64,000 bases of DNA, taken from positions 62,001 through 126,000 of the forward strand of contig NZ_JAACFT010000002.1 in NCBI RefSeq assembly GCF_029051685.1. Direction: 5' to 3'. A model generated the notes under the pieces. That model did no database searches, had not been told where the DNA came from, and worked only from the letters and a program-made list of their open reading frames with translations. Made by a program: the position numbers and the translations under genes. Positions 1 to 9,633 of the stretch are shown piece by piece (the stretch's first letter is position 1; each line of letters opens with the position of its first letter). The DNA is from Bradyrhizobium sp. CSA207. Lineage in GTDB: Bacteria > Pseudomonadota > Alphaproteobacteria > Rhizobiales > Xanthobacteraceae.

Positions 1-275
1 TGTGATTTTTGGCACCTATGAGCACGATTTCCGTGCCAAAAACGAACCAAATTAGAAATGCAGCTCTCCACACCGCGACGTTGCGCGTTTCGCATCGTGT
101 GGTTGAATGAACGTATATTAGCTAGTGCGCTTTGTTCTCTCGCTTTGTCACTAGCAGGCGGCGGAATAGAGCGAGAAGCAATCTTGTGTGATAGTCATTG
201 TTACAAGCACGACTCAAAAGTCGTCGCAGTTACTAAGAGGTAGAAAAGACAATCTCGCCCGATAAGGTGGTGGAG

Positions 276-582
276 ATGTACGACAAGACGAAAGAGGAGG
301 CCGAGAAAAAGATACTCCAGTCGTTCGTATTCGACGGCAATGATCTTCGGGGCGTGGTGGTCGAGTTCATGCCTGACTACCAGTCAGCGCCTAAAGCACT
401 ACGGCATCCGCTTCACGCTCAATCACACAGAACACATTCGGAAAATCATCCTTAAAAAAGACGCTCCCATCGACCGAGCCGGAGCCCATCAAATGCTGTC
501 AGATGAGATCGTGCATGCCGTGAGCACGGAGGTATTTCGCACCCTCCCTTTAAAAGCTCGGAGTTACAGCAAGGAGACGTGA
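276..582 (+). pseudogene. Small hypothetical gene with an apparent frameshift
   Basis: One frame reads as a charged, codon-like protein from ATG 276 (MYDKTKEEAEKK) to about position 385. The next frame then takes over with good third-base usage (HYGIRFTLNHTEHIRKII) and stops at 582. Joining them needs a one-base shift around 385-400 and would give about 100 residues. The stop is only 3 bases before the next gene, which fits a single operon unit. I do not recognise the protein. It may be a decayed gene, a sequencing error or, less likely, a programmed frameshift. Confidence 0.4.
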
Positions 583-585
583 TTG

Positions 586-942
586 ATGAATGTCTTCAAA
601 CGCAATGAAGAAGAACGGGCGAAGCGCGAAGCACAGGACGCTCCCCGTCGTACAGAAACAATCAAACGACGTAGCGAAGCCGCAGCGCGGCTCGAAACTG
701 ACTTGAAGGAGTTTCTACGCGAGGGCTTCTTAGATGTTGGGATTTCGCGTTCGGAGGAGATCGTAACCCTCACCGGTGCAGACAAAATGACTCTCGTCAT
801 TACCGTGATGGACGATCTGTATAGCCTTGAATATCCGGGCGCGACTGATGTAATGGCGCAGCACCGTAAGAATTTCGGCTGCTACGTCATGGAAAAGCAG
901 ATGACTGCCAAGGTGGCGGACTGGCTTAATGGCAAGCCCTGA
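586..942 (+). CDS. Hypothetical protein, 118 aa, element-borne
   Basis: The start is ATG 586, preceded by a clear AAGGAG Shine-Dalgarno at 571-576; a TTG at 583 is in frame but worse placed. The protein is highly charged for about 45 residues (RNEEERAKREAQD, likely helical), then shows alternating hydrophobic and polar residues around DKMTLVITVMDDLYSLEY, and ends KVADWLNGKP. There is no signal peptide or membrane segment. It follows the frameshifted small gene by 3 bases, so the two are probably cotranscribed. I do not recognise a family; its place in the element suggests an accessory role. Confidence 0.6.
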   Translation: MNVFKRNEEERAKREAQDAPRRTETIKRRSEAAARLETDLKEFLREGFLDVGISRSEEIVTLTGADKMTLVITVMDDLYSLEYPGATDVMAQHRKNFGCYVMEKQMTAKVADWLNGKP

Positions 943-951
943 GCGCTGATC

Positions 952-1248
952 TCAATCAGCTAGCAGCTTGGAACAGTGAGGACAATCCAACTCACTCTGC
1001 TCCACCGCTTCCTTGATCATGTCCGTGAAATCACGTCGGCTCAATCCAGCGGTTAGGGTGATCTCGCCGCTTGTGATCTTCTTGTTTGCTAGTTTGTACG
1101 CCGTCTGCAGGCGGTCGTCGTCAAATTGGTGAATGAGGACATCTTCGTGATGCGGACAACGCCGGACCGCGCCAGTAGTCGCAGCCATGTCCGCAGCCAT
1201 ATCGCGTGCCTCTTCCATGTAAATCGCAAGCTCGCTCATCGCACCCAT
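952..1248 (-). CDS. Small hypothetical protein with two CP-H/C motifs
   Basis: This 98-residue protein starts at ATG 1248, chosen because GAGGAG lies about 7 bases upstream. Its N-terminus is an acidic helix (LAIYMEEARDMAADMAA). A CPHH motif follows at about residues 31-34, and a CPHC motif sits close to the C-terminus. The two Cys/His pairs could bind one zinc ion; this is inference from spacing only. It is convergent with the 586-942 gene, 9 bases apart, and is the last gene before the tRNA fragment. No family recognised. Confidence 0.55.
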   Translation of the reverse strand: MGAMSELAIYMEEARDMAADMAATTGAVRRCPHHEDVLIHQFDDDRLQTAYKLANKKITSGEITLTAGLSRRDFTDMIKEAVEQSELDCPHCSKLLAD

Positions 1249-1393
1249 ACGCAACTCCTCTGACAATTGGGTGCCAGACTATGTGGGATCGGGCTTGCAA
1301 GGTGCAACTTAGCTTCCCGCGCAAAACCCCAAAAAAGAGGTGCCAAAAAGGAGCCAAAAGCTGTAACTATTTGAATTTACCTGCCCGTCGAAT

Positions 1394-1439
1394 CCTTCCC
1401 AAGCTGCATACGAGGGTTCGATTCCCTTCGCCCGCTCCA
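1394..1439 (+). other. tRNA-Gly(CCC) 3' half: integration (att) site
   Basis: The 46 bases match the 3' half of a tRNA-Gly: an anticodon loop reading TTCCCAA (anticodon CCC), a T-arm with GGTTCGATTCC, an acceptor strand CGCCCGC and a templated CCA end at 1437-1439. The bases before 1394 cannot pair with the 3' side of the anticodon stem, and there is no D-arm, so the 5' half is absent. This is the pattern left when an integrase recombines in the anticodon loop and the duplicated 3' half stays at the far end of the element. Confidence 0.75.
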
Positions 1440-1500
1440 TCCTGCTTCGCGCCGGGGCACTTCGCAGGACTTTGATATTCCGGCAGCGCGAAGCAGGATG
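1438..1500. terminator. 15-bp perfect inverted repeat after the tRNA end
   Basis: Arms CATCCTGCTTCGCGC (1438-1452) and its exact complement (1486-1500) are separated by 33 bases. The left arm starts inside the CCA end of the tRNA fragment. It may be the original terminator of the tRNA gene or a short palindromic repeat; no T-run follows. Confidence 0.4.
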
Positions 1501-1662
1501 CCCTTCGAAGCTTCAGCGGAGAAGGGCGGCCGATGTTGTCCGTCGCACGCCGCGCAAAGATTCCAATATATTAGCCTCTCGCTCCCGGCGTTCGCGTCTG
1601 CCCGCGCCAATCTGCGGTCCGGTCGCCGCCGATGTTCGGATGAAGGCCAGGACTTACAAAAA

Positions 1663-2244
1663 ATGGACCAGCAAAAGCTCGATCGCGCGATCGGTCGCCG
1701 ATTGAAGACTGTGAGGACGCAGGCCGGCATGACGCTGAACGAACTCGCTGCGCGCTCGGGCGTGAGCCGGGCGATGATCGGGCGGGTGGAGCGGGCGCAG
1801 AGCAGTGCGACGGCGTCGTTGCTCAACAGGCTCTGCGCCGCGCTCGACGTGTCGCTGAGCGACGTGGTGGCGCTTGCCGAGAAGCCGCCGGAGCGGCTGG
1901 TGCGGCTCGCCGACCAGCCGCACTGGCGCGATCCCGACAGTGGCTATCGCCGGCGCCACGCCTCGCCGACGGATGCGGCGAGCGGCATCGAGGTCATCGT
2001 CGTCGACCTGCCGGCCGGTGCGCGGGTGCCTTACAGCCCCTGGGGCCGCAACGCCTTCACCCAGCAACTCCTGATGCTGGAGGGTGCGATCGCCGTGCAC
2101 ATCGACGCCAAGGCGGTTCGCCTGCGCGAGGGCGACTGCCTGGATTTCGACGTGATGCGCGCGGTGACCTTCGAGAACGAAACCAAACAGGACGCGCGCT
2201 ACGTCATCATCACGCGGCGCGGCACCTCTTACGGAAGGATGTGA
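1663..2244 (+). CDS. XRE-family regulator with C-terminal cupin
   Basis: Probable DNA-binding regulator of 193 residues. Residues about 7-61 form an XRE/Cro helix-turn-helix (MTLNELAARSGVSRAMIGRVE), and the C-terminal half (about 100-190) is a cupin beta-barrel of the kind that senses a small ligand. The start is ATG 1663, because the helix-turn-helix begins right after it; the longer frame from 1498 runs through the tRNA-proximal repeat and has no domain content. A GNAT acetyltransferase follows 10 bases later on the same strand, so the two are probably one operon. The ligand cannot be read from the sequence. Proteins of this build often control amino-acid or polyamine genes, which is family knowledge only. 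Confidence 0.85.
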   Translation: MDQQKLDRAIGRRLKTVRTQAGMTLNELAARSGVSRAMIGRVERAQSSATASLLNRLCAALDVSLSDVVALAEKPPERLVRLADQPHWRDPDSGYRRRHASPTDAASGIEVIVVDLPAGARVPYSPWGRNAFTQQLLMLEGAIAVHIDAKAVRLREGDCLDFDVMRAVTFENETKQDARYVIITRRGTSYGRM

Positions 2245-2254
2245 GACCCCGGCG

Positions 2255-2719
2255 ATGAAGATCCGCACCGGCGACACCTATGATCCGCGCGTGATCGCGC
2301 TGCTCGACCATCACCTCGCGGCCGCGCGGGCACAGACCGCGCCGGGCAGTGCCCATGCGCTCGACCTCGCAGGGCTGCGCGCCGCGGATGTCGCATTCTG
2401 GACCGGCTGGGACGGCGAGATGCTGGTCGCCACTGGCGCGCTGAAGGCGCTCCTCGCCGATCATGGCGAGGTGAAGTCGATGCACACGGTCCAGGCCGCA
2501 CGCCAGCGCGGTTTTGGCGGCCGGATGCTCCGCCACATCATCGCGGAAGCCCGCGCGCGCGGCATGACTCGCCTCAGCCTGGAGACCGGCTCATGGGACT
2601 ATTTCAAGCCGGCGCACGCGCTCTACCGCGCGCACGGCTTTGTCCCGTGTGGCCCGTTCGAGGGCTATGTCGAGGATCCCAACAGCCTGTTCCTGACGCT
2701 CGACCTGACCGCCGGCTGA
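2255..2719 (+). CDS. GNAT-family N-acetyltransferase
   Basis: This 154-residue protein has the GNAT acetyl-CoA binding motif A (VQAARQRGFGGRMLRHII, about residues 79-96), followed by a beta-bulge region (LSLETGSWDYF) and motif B (ALYRAHGFVPCGPF). It should transfer an acetyl group from acetyl-CoA to an amine of an unknown small molecule or protein. It lies 10 bases downstream of the XRE-cupin regulator, which probably controls it. Length is normal for a single-domain GNAT. The closest resemblance I recall is to the widespread uncharacterised GNAT enzymes ending in a SLFL strand; the substrate is unknown. Confidence 0.85.
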   Translation: MKIRTGDTYDPRVIALLDHHLAAARAQTAPGSAHALDLAGLRAADVAFWTGWDGEMLVATGALKALLADHGEVKSMHTVQAARQRGFGGRMLRHIIAEARARGMTRLSLETGSWDYFKPAHALYRAHGFVPCGPFEGYVEDPNSLFLTLDLTAG

Positions 2720-2744
2720 GCCCGGCCGGGGGCCCCACGATACT

Positions 2745-2784
2745 CGCAACTCAAAATTTCGGCGCTCCCTCAAAATGAGTTGCG
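2745..2784. promoter_or_regulatory. Candidate operator of the sugar operon
   Basis: Perfect 9-bp inverted repeat: CGCAACTCA at 2745-2753 and TGAGTTGCG at 2776-2784. The centres are 31 bp apart, about three helical turns, and the right arm ends 31 bases before the LacI-family gene. Position and symmetry fit an autoregulatory operator. The two arms could each be a half-site or two sites bridged by a tetramer. Confidence 0.5.
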
Positions 2785-2815
2785 TACCTCAGAAAACCTC
2801 TGCTAGCCTTCAGGG

Positions 2816-3862
2816 ATGGCCGAGGACACTCTCACCGCCGCCGCGCTGACGCTGAAGGACATCGCCCGCCAGGCCGGTGTCAGCCTGGCGACGGTCGACC
2901 GCGTCCTGCACAACCGCCCCGGCGTACGGCCGGACACGATGCGGCGGGTCCAGGAGGCGATCGCGCGCAACGCGTTCCAGCCGCATGTCGCCGCCGCCGA
3001 GCTTGCCCGCGGCCGCGCCCGCCGCTTCGCCTTCGTGATGCCGTCGGGGCCGAACCCGTTCATGCAGCAGATCGAGGCTTATCTCGGCGAGATGTCGGGC
3101 TGGCTTGCGGCCCGCCGCCTCGGCGTCGAGATGATCGCGACCGACGTGTTCGACGCTTCCGTGCTTGCCGCTTCGCTGGAGGCGCTGGCGGGAGACTATG
3201 ATGGCGTCGCGGTGGTCGCGCTCGACCATCCGGGCGTCCGCGCCGCGATCAACGATCTGGTCGATGCCGGCACCAAGGTGGTGACGCTGGTCTCGGACGT
3301 GCCCTCGTCGCGCCGCCATCATTATGTCGGCATCGACAACATTGCGGCCGGCCGCACCGCCGGCGCGCTGGTCGGGCGGCTCGCCGGCCAAAGCTCCGGC
3401 AAGGTCGCGATCCTCGCCGGCTCGCAGGGCCTGCGCGACCACGCCGAGCGCATCTTCGGCTTCACCCAGGTGATGGCCTCGGAGTTTCCGGAGCTCAGCG
3501 TGCTGCCGGTGCTGGAGGGACGCGACGAGGACGACCGTTCGGAACAGGTTTTGGCGCGGATGTTCGGCAGACATGCTGACATTGTCGGCCTTTATAACGT
3601 CGGCGCCGGCACGCAAGGCGTCGCCAAAGCGTTGGGCGATGCCGGCCGCGACAAGCAGGTGGTGTTCGTCGGACACGACGTCACGGCGTTGACGCGCCGG
3701 CTGTTGTTGCAGGGTGTGATGGATGCCGCGATCTCGCAGAACCCGGGACACGAAGCGCGCGCCGCCGTGCGCGTGTTGCTGGCGCTCGCGCGCGGCGAGC
3801 CGATCCTGCGCGAACAGGAGAAGATCAGGATCGACATCGTGATGCGGGACAATCTGCCCTAG
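2816..3862 (+). CDS. LacI-family sugar-responsive repressor
   Basis: This 348-residue regulator has a LacI helix-turn-helix at residues about 12-60 (LTLKDIARQAGVSLATVDRVL, then a hinge helix), followed by a periplasmic-binding-protein-like ligand domain (AFVMPSGPNPFMQQIE onwards). The ligand domain is of the ribose/rhizopine-binding type, like the binding protein encoded further down. It stands first in line with, and on the same strand as, the sugar catabolic and transport genes, so it probably represses them and its own gene through the inverted repeat at 2745-2784. The inducer is likely the sugar or its first product. Start ATG 2816 lacks a strong Shine-Dalgarno. Confidence 0.9.
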   Translation: MAEDTLTAAALTLKDIARQAGVSLATVDRVLHNRPGVRPDTMRRVQEAIARNAFQPHVAAAELARGRARRFAFVMPSGPNPFMQQIEAYLGEMSGWLAARRLGVEMIATDVFDASVLAASLEALAGDYDGVAVVALDHPGVRAAINDLVDAGTKVVTLVSDVPSSRRHHYVGIDNIAAGRTAGALVGRLAGQSSGKVAILAGSQGLRDHAERIFGFTQVMASEFPELSVLPVLEGRDEDDRSEQVLARMFGRHADIVGLYNVGAGTQGVAKALGDAGRDKQVVFVGHDVTALTRRLLLQGVMDAAISQNPGHEARAAVRVLLALARGEPILREQEKIRIDIVMRDNLP

Positions 3863-3942
3863 GCGGCAGCGTGGATTGGTGAGGACGGCCCGCGGAACAG
3901 GCGACGGAGATCGCCAACCGGGTCAGCATGGGAGGACAAGGC

Positions 3943-5397
3943 GTGTATCTCGGCATGGACATCGGCACGTCCGGTGTGAAAGCGGTGCTCGTGAGCGAAG
4001 CCGGCGCGATTGTCGCGACGGCGGCGCGCGAGCTCGCGCTGTCGCATCCCGCGCCGCTGTGGTCCGAGCAGGATCCCGACGCCTGGGTCGATGCGGCGAT
4101 CGGCGCCGTCGACGATCTCGCAGCCCATAATCCGCGCGAGGTCGCGCAGGTGCGCGGCATCGGGCTGTCCGGCCAGATGCATGGCGCGACGCTGCTCGGC
4201 GAAGACGGTCGTCCGCTGCGCCCGGCCATTCTCTGGAACGACGGCCGCTCGCAGGCCGAATGCGACCGGCTCGAGCGGCGCTGTCCGTCGCTGCACGCCA
4301 TTGCCGGCAATCTGGCGATGCCCGGATTCACCGCGCCGAAGTTGTTATGGGTCGCGCGGCACGAGCCCGACATCTTCGAGCGCGTCGCAAAGGTGCTGTT
4401 GCCCAAGGCCTATGTCCGCTACCGCCTGACCGGCGAGATGGTCGAGGACATGTCGGACGCCGCAGGCACTTTGTGGCTCGATGTCGGCCAGCGCCGCTGG
4501 TCCGCGCTTCTGCTGCATGCCACCGGGCTCGATCTGCATCACATGCCGCGCCTCGTCGAGGGCAGTGCGGCCAGCGCGATGCTCGCGCCAAAATTCGCGC
4601 AGCGCTGGGGCATGGCGAAGGACGTCATGGTCGCCGGCGGTGCCGGCGATTGCGCGGCGAGCGCGATCGGGCTCGGCGCGATCGCACCTGGCGATGCGTT
4701 CCTGTCGCTGGGAACGTCCGGCGTGGTGTTCCGCGTCACCGATCGCTTCGTACCGGCGCCGGCCTCGGCCGTGCATGCGTTCTGCCACGCGCTGCCCGGC
4801 CTCTGGCACCAGATGGGTGTGATGCTGTCGGCGGCGGCTTCGCTCGCCTGGCTCGCGGGCGTGATGGAGACGCCGGCCGCCGCGCTGCTGGCGCCGCTCG
4901 GCGAGCACGTCGACGGACCCAGTCCGGTCAAGTTCCTGCCGTATCTCGACGGCGAGCGCACGCCGCACAACGACGCTGCCGCCAGCGGCGCCTTCGTCGG
5001 CCTGCGCGGCGCGACCGGGCGCGGCCAGATGGTCCAGGCCGTGCTCGAAGGCGTCGCTTACGCCGCGCGCGACAATCTGGCGGCGCTGAGCGCGGCGAGC
5101 GGGCCGATCGCGGAAGTCGACCTCGTCGGCGGCGGCTCGCGCTCGCCGCTATGGGCGCAGATCTGTGCCGACGTGCTCGGCATCCCCGTCCATCGCGTCG
5201 AAGAAGGCGAGGTGGGGGCCGCGCTCGGCGCCGCCCGACTCGGCCGCATCGCTGCGACGGGCGAAGACCCGGCCCAGGTCTGTGTTCGTCCGCGGCGGCT
5301 CGCAAGTTTCGCGCCGCGGGCATCCGTCACCTCCGCCTACGACGATGCCTATCGCCGCTGGCGCAATCTCTACCCCGCGTTGAAGGAGCCGATTTAA
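3943..5397 (+). CDS. xylB: Xylulokinase
   Basis: FGGY-family sugar kinase that would phosphorylate D-xylulose to xylulose 5-phosphate in the cytoplasm. The protein opens with the ATPase-fold phosphate loop (YLGMDIGTSGVKAVL), carries the sugar-binding GQMHGATLL segment, and has the second lobe with DCAASAIGLGAI and LSLGTSGVVF. GTG 3943 is chosen as start (484 aa) because GGAGG at 3931-3935 is well placed for it; ATG 3928 lies too close to that site. The next gene starts one base after its stop, which indicates tight coupling with the isomerase. Length is normal for XylB. Confidence 0.93.
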   Translation: MYLGMDIGTSGVKAVLVSEAGAIVATAARELALSHPAPLWSEQDPDAWVDAAIGAVDDLAAHNPREVAQVRGIGLSGQMHGATLLGEDGRPLRPAILWNDGRSQAECDRLERRCPSLHAIAGNLAMPGFTAPKLLWVARHEPDIFERVAKVLLPKAYVRYRLTGEMVEDMSDAAGTLWLDVGQRRWSALLLHATGLDLHHMPRLVEGSAASAMLAPKFAQRWGMAKDVMVAGGAGDCAASAIGLGAIAPGDAFLSLGTSGVVFRVTDRFVPAPASAVHAFCHALPGLWHQMGVMLSAAASLAWLAGVMETPAAALLAPLGEHVDGPSPVKFLPYLDGERTPHNDAAASGAFVGLRGATGRGQMVQAVLEGVAYAARDNLAALSAASGPIAEVDLVGGGSRSPLWAQICADVLGIPVHRVEEGEVGAALGAARLGRIAATGEDPAQVCVRPRRLASFAPRASVTSAYDDAYRRWRNLYPALKEPI

Positions 5398-6720
5398 GTG
5401 AACGCGCCAGCCAAATTCTTCGATGCAACCCAACCTGTCGCCTTCGGCGGCAAGGATGCCAAGAGCCCGCTCGCCTTCCGCTGGTACGACAAGGACCGTA
5501 TCGTGCATGGCCGGCGGCTCGAGGATCATTTGCGCTTTGCGGTCTGCTATTGGCATTCGCTGTGCTGGCCGGGCGGCGATCCCTTCGGCGGCGAGACATT
5601 TTTGCGACCCTGGCATCACGGCACCGATCCGATGGCGCTGGCGCGCGCGAAGGCCGACATCGCCTTCGAACTGTTCCGCCTGCTGGATGTGCCCTTCTTT
5701 ACCTTCCACGACGTCGATGCGGCGCCGGAGGGCGCCTCGCTCGCGGAGTCCGTCGCCAATCTCAACGCGATTGCCGATCTGTTCGAACAGAAGATGGCCT
5801 CGGGCAAAGTCCGCCTGCTCTGGGGCACCGCCAATTTGTTCACGCATCGCCGCTACATGGCGGGTGCCGCGACCAATCCGGATCCCGACGTCTTCACCTA
5901 TGCCGCCGGCCAGGTCCGCGCCGCGCTGGAGGTGACGCACCGGCTCGGCGGCCAGAACTACGTGATGTGGGGCGGGCGCGAAGGCTATGAGACCCTGCTC
6001 AACACCGATCTCAAGCGCGAGCTCGACCAGCTCGGCCGCTTCGTCGCGCTAGTGGTCGAGCATAAGCACAAGATCGGCTTCAAGGGCCCGATCCTGATCG
6101 AGCCCAAGCCGAAGGAGCCGACCAAGCATCAATATGATTTCGACGTCGCCACCTGCTACGGCTTCCTTGAGCGCTACGATCTGCTGAACGACGTCAAGCT
6201 CAACGTCGAGCAGAACCACGCCATCCTTGCCGGCCACTCCTTCCATCACGAGGTCGCGCTCGCCGAGGCGCTCGGAATCTTCGGCTCGCTCGACATCAAC
6301 CGCGGCGACGACCTGCTCGGCTGGGACACTGACCAGTTCGCGATGAACGTGCCCGAGCTCGCGTTGGTGTTCCACGAGCTCCTGAACCGCGGCGGCTTCA
6401 CCTCGGGCGGGCTCAATTTCGACGCCAAGATCCGGCGGCAGTCGATCGACCCCGATGATTTGATCCACGCCCATGTCGGCTCGATGGACGCCTGCGCGCG
6501 CGCCTTCCTTGTCGCGGCCGACATGCTCGACGCTGGCGCTCTCACCGCGCCGCTCGCCGAGCGCTACGGCGGATGGGCGGGCCCTGAAGGCCGCGCCATT
6601 CTCGGCGGGCAACGTTCGCTCGCCGATCTCGCCGACCGCGCGCTCAGCCCGGGCTTCGATCCGCAGCCGCGCTCGGGCCGGCAGGAATATCTGGAATCGC
6701 TGGTCAACCGCTATGTCTGA
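5398..6720 (+). CDS. xylA: Xylose isomerase
   Basis: Cytoplasmic TIM-barrel enzyme converting D-xylose to D-xylulose with two divalent metals. The 440-residue protein belongs to the longer class II isomerases. It shows [13 protein letters not shown], the catalytic HDVD region, the metal-binding block [15 protein letters not shown], and [14 protein letters not shown] near the second metal site. It starts with GTG 5398 immediately after the xylulokinase stop. Isomerase and kinase together make the standard route from xylose to the pentose phosphate pathway. Class II isomerases also act on glucose and some other aldoses, so the true operon substrate is less certain than the family. Confidence 0.95.
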   Translation: MNAPAKFFDATQPVAFGGKDAKSPLAFRWYDKDRIVHGRRLEDHLRFAVCYWHSLCWPGGDPFGGETFLRPWHHGTDPMALARAKADIAFELFRLLDVPFFTFHDVDAAPEGASLAESVANLNAIADLFEQKMASGKVRLLWGTANLFTHRRYMAGAATNPDPDVFTYAAGQVRAALEVTHRLGGQNYVMWGGREGYETLLNTDLKRELDQLGRFVALVVEHKHKIGFKGPILIEPKPKEPTKHQYDFDVATCYGFLERYDLLNDVKLNVEQNHAILAGHSFHHEVALAEALGIFGSLDINRGDDLLGWDTDQFAMNVPELALVFHELLNRGGFTSGGLNFDAKIRRQSIDPDDLIHAHVGSMDACARAFLVAADMLDAGALTAPLAERYGGWAGPEGRAILGGQRSLADLADRALSPGFDPQPRSGRQEYLESLVNRYV

Positions 6721-6733
6721 GGAAAGGCCGCTG

Positions 6734-7488
<755 letters not shown>

Positions 7489-7492
<4 letters not shown>

Positions 7493-8574
7493 TGACCCTG
7501 CCCCTGGAAAATCCGATCAGCTTCACCAATATCGGCCGCATCAGATGGTGGCAGCGCGGCATCTTCGCGTCGCAGACCGGCTACGTCCTGCTGGCGCTGC
7601 TGGCGCTGCTGGTGGTGATGCATTTCGCCAGCCCGTATTTCTTCACCCAGGGCAATATGCAGAACGTGGCGAAGAACTTTTCCTTCATCGCCATCGCCAC
7701 GCTCGGCGTCACCTTCGTCATCATCACCGGCGGCATCGACCTCTCGGTCGGCTCGCTGATGTGCTTCGCCGCCATGATCACCTCGATGGTGATGTCGGGC
7801 CTTTCGACGCCGGGCATGCCCGGCGCGTCGCTGTTCGTGCACCTCGCCGCCGACGGCAAGACCGTGGTCGCCAACGTGCCCGGCCTGATCCTGGTCGTCT
7901 CGGTCGTCGCCGGGTTGGTGGTCTCGCTGCTCGTCGGCCTCGTCAACGGCTTCTGCATCGCGGTGCTCGGGCTGTCGCCCTTCGTCACCACGCTCGGCAT
8001 GCTCTCGATCGTGCGCGGCCTCGGCTATGTCGTCTCCAACGGCCGCGGCAGCTTTCCCGGCGGGCCGGACGCCGATTATTTCTATGCGCTGACCTCGGGT
8101 GATGTGCTCGGCGTGCCGGCGCCGTTCATCTATCTCGTAATCCTCGCGGCCGTGATGGCGGTCGTGCTGCATCATACGAGCTTCGGCCGTCACGTCTTCG
8201 CGCTCGGCGGCAATGAGAAGGCCGCGGAGTTGACCGGCATCCCGGTCGTGCGGGTGAAGATCGAGGTCTATGTAATCTGCGCGCTCGCGGCAGGTCTCCA
8301 GGGCATCATCATCTCCGGCTGGCTGGGATCCGCGCCCGCGAACATGGCGACGTCCTACGAACTCAACGTCATCGCCGCCGCCGTCATCGGCGGCGCCAAT
8401 CTCGCCGGCGGCCTCGGCGGCCCGCTTGGGGCCATCGTCGGCTGCGTGCTGCTGGAGGTGATCCGCAACGGCCTCGTGCTCGCGCAGGTCAACTCCTACT
8501 GGCAGCAGACGCTGGTCGGCGTGATCATCATCCTTGCCGTGCTGGTCGACCGTATCCGCTCGCGCATGACTTAA
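7489..8574 (+). CDS. Sugar ABC transporter permease
   Basis: Inner-membrane channel subunit of the ribose/xylose/fructose class (BPD_transp_2). The 361 residues form about eight to ten hydrophobic segments. The family hallmark GGIDLSVGS follows the first helices, and AVIGGANLAGGLGGPLGAI lies near the end. Its start ATG 7489 overlaps the ATPase stop (ATGA), so the two are translationally coupled. Size and ATPase type match the FrcC-FrcA pair, but substrate cannot be read from the permease. Confidence 0.93.
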
Positions 8575-8670
8575 CGAGTTACTCCGGAAGGACAACGAAA
8601 GATCGTCTATCCGCCTGCCGGAGCATCACATCACAAAAGGATAGGCAACAAAGTGTGGAGGGAAAGCAAA

Positions 8671-9603
8671 ATGAAGAAGCTTCTGTTGGCCGGCGTGACC
8701 ATCGCGATGATGGCGACCCCGGCATTCGCGCAGACCTACAAGTTCGCCATCGTGCCCAAGGCGATGAACAATCCGTTCTTCGACGTGGCGCGTGACGGCT
8801 GCCTGAAGCGGGCCAAGGAACTCGGCAACGTCGAGTGCATCTACAAGGGGCCGGTCGAGCATGAACCGGCAACGCAGGCGCAGATCATCCAGGACTTCGT
8901 CACGCAGAAGGTGGATGGGCTCGCGATCTCGGTTGCCGACGTCGCGGCGATGACCAAGTCGATCGAGGCTGCGACGGCGGCCGGCATTCCGGTGATCACG
9001 TTCGACGCGGATGCGCCGGGCTCCAAGCGCATCGCTTATATCGGCACCAACAATAAGGACTTCGGTCTCGCGCTCGGCAAGCAATTGGCCCAGCTCAGGC
9101 CCGAAGGCGGCAAATATGCGATCATCTCCGGCGGTCCCGGCGCCAAGAACCTCGCCGAGCGCGTCGACGGCGTCCGTGAGTCGCTGAAGGGCACGAAGTG
9201 GGTCGAGGTTCAGGGCTCGCCGACCTTCTGCAACGACGATCCCGCGCTCGCGATCCAGCAGATGGCAGACTTGCGCACCGCGACGCCGGATCTCGGCGCC
9301 ATCGTGCCGATCGGCGGCTGGCCGATGTTCGCGCCCGAAGGCTACAAGGCCTTCGTCAACAAGAACAAGAAGGATATCGATGCCGGCAAGTTCACGCTCG
9401 TCGTCGCCGACACGCTGAAGATGCAGCTCGAGCTGCTGCGTGACGGATACTCCAACGCGCTCACCGGCCAGCGTCCGTTCGAAATGGGCGAGAAGTCGAT
9501 GGACACCCTGCTGGCGATTAAGAAGGGCCAGAAGGTTCCGGAAGTGATCTATACCGGCCTCGACCTGGTGACGAAGGACAACGTCGCTCAACTGCTAAAG
9601 TAG
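8671..9603 (+). CDS. Periplasmic sugar-binding protein
   Basis: This 310-residue binding protein has a Sec signal peptide (MKKLLLAGVTIAMMATPAFA, cleaved before QTYKF), followed by the two-lobe ribose-binding fold (FAIVPKAMNNPFFDVARDGC). It would capture the sugar in the periplasm for the neighbouring permease. ATG 8671 is chosen because it opens the signal peptide and has a GGAGGGAAAG site. The gene sits 96 bases after the permease. The perfect hairpin at 9634-9666 lies just after it and may reduce transcription into the two enzymes that follow. Confidence 0.93.
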   Translation: MKKLLLAGVTIAMMATPAFAQTYKFAIVPKAMNNPFFDVARDGCLKRAKELGNVECIYKGPVEHEPATQAQIIQDFVTQKVDGLAISVADVAAMTKSIEAATAAGIPVITFDADAPGSKRIAYIGTNNKDFGLALGKQLAQLRPEGGKYAIISGGPGAKNLAERVDGVRESLKGTKWVEVQGSPTFCNDDPALAIQQMADLRTATPDLGAIVPIGGWPMFAPEGYKAFVNKNKKDIDAGKFTLVVADTLKMQLELLRDGYSNALTGQRPFEMGEKSMDTLLAIKKGQKVPEVIYTGLDLVTKDNVAQLLK

Positions 9604-9633
9604 GAGCGCCGCCAGCCCCGCGCTCCTGCCTGT

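Larger units (their letters stand above)
1..1439. mobile_element. End of an integrated genomic element (partial)
   Basis: The stretch is visibly richer in A and T than the rest of the window and holds only small genes of unknown function on both strands. It ends exactly at the 3' half of a tRNA gene, a usual target of tyrosine integrases. No integrase is visible, so the integrase and the intact tRNA would lie outside the window, to the left. Positions 1-265 show no convincing gene. Assignment as an integrated element is inference from composition plus the tRNA fragment. Confidence 0.6.

Noticed and set aside
58..243. 61-codon frame near the left edge
   Set aside because: No Shine-Dalgarno, no domain, ordinary length for chance; the codon pattern is not convincing.
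1394..1439. Complete tRNA-Gly gene
   Set aside because: The 5' half, D-arm and 5' acceptor strand are missing and the preceding bases do not pair, so it is only the 3' half.
4260..5990. 576-codon frame overlapping xylB and xylA in another phase
   Set aside because: Arg/Ala-rich shadow; both underlying genes have complete motifs.
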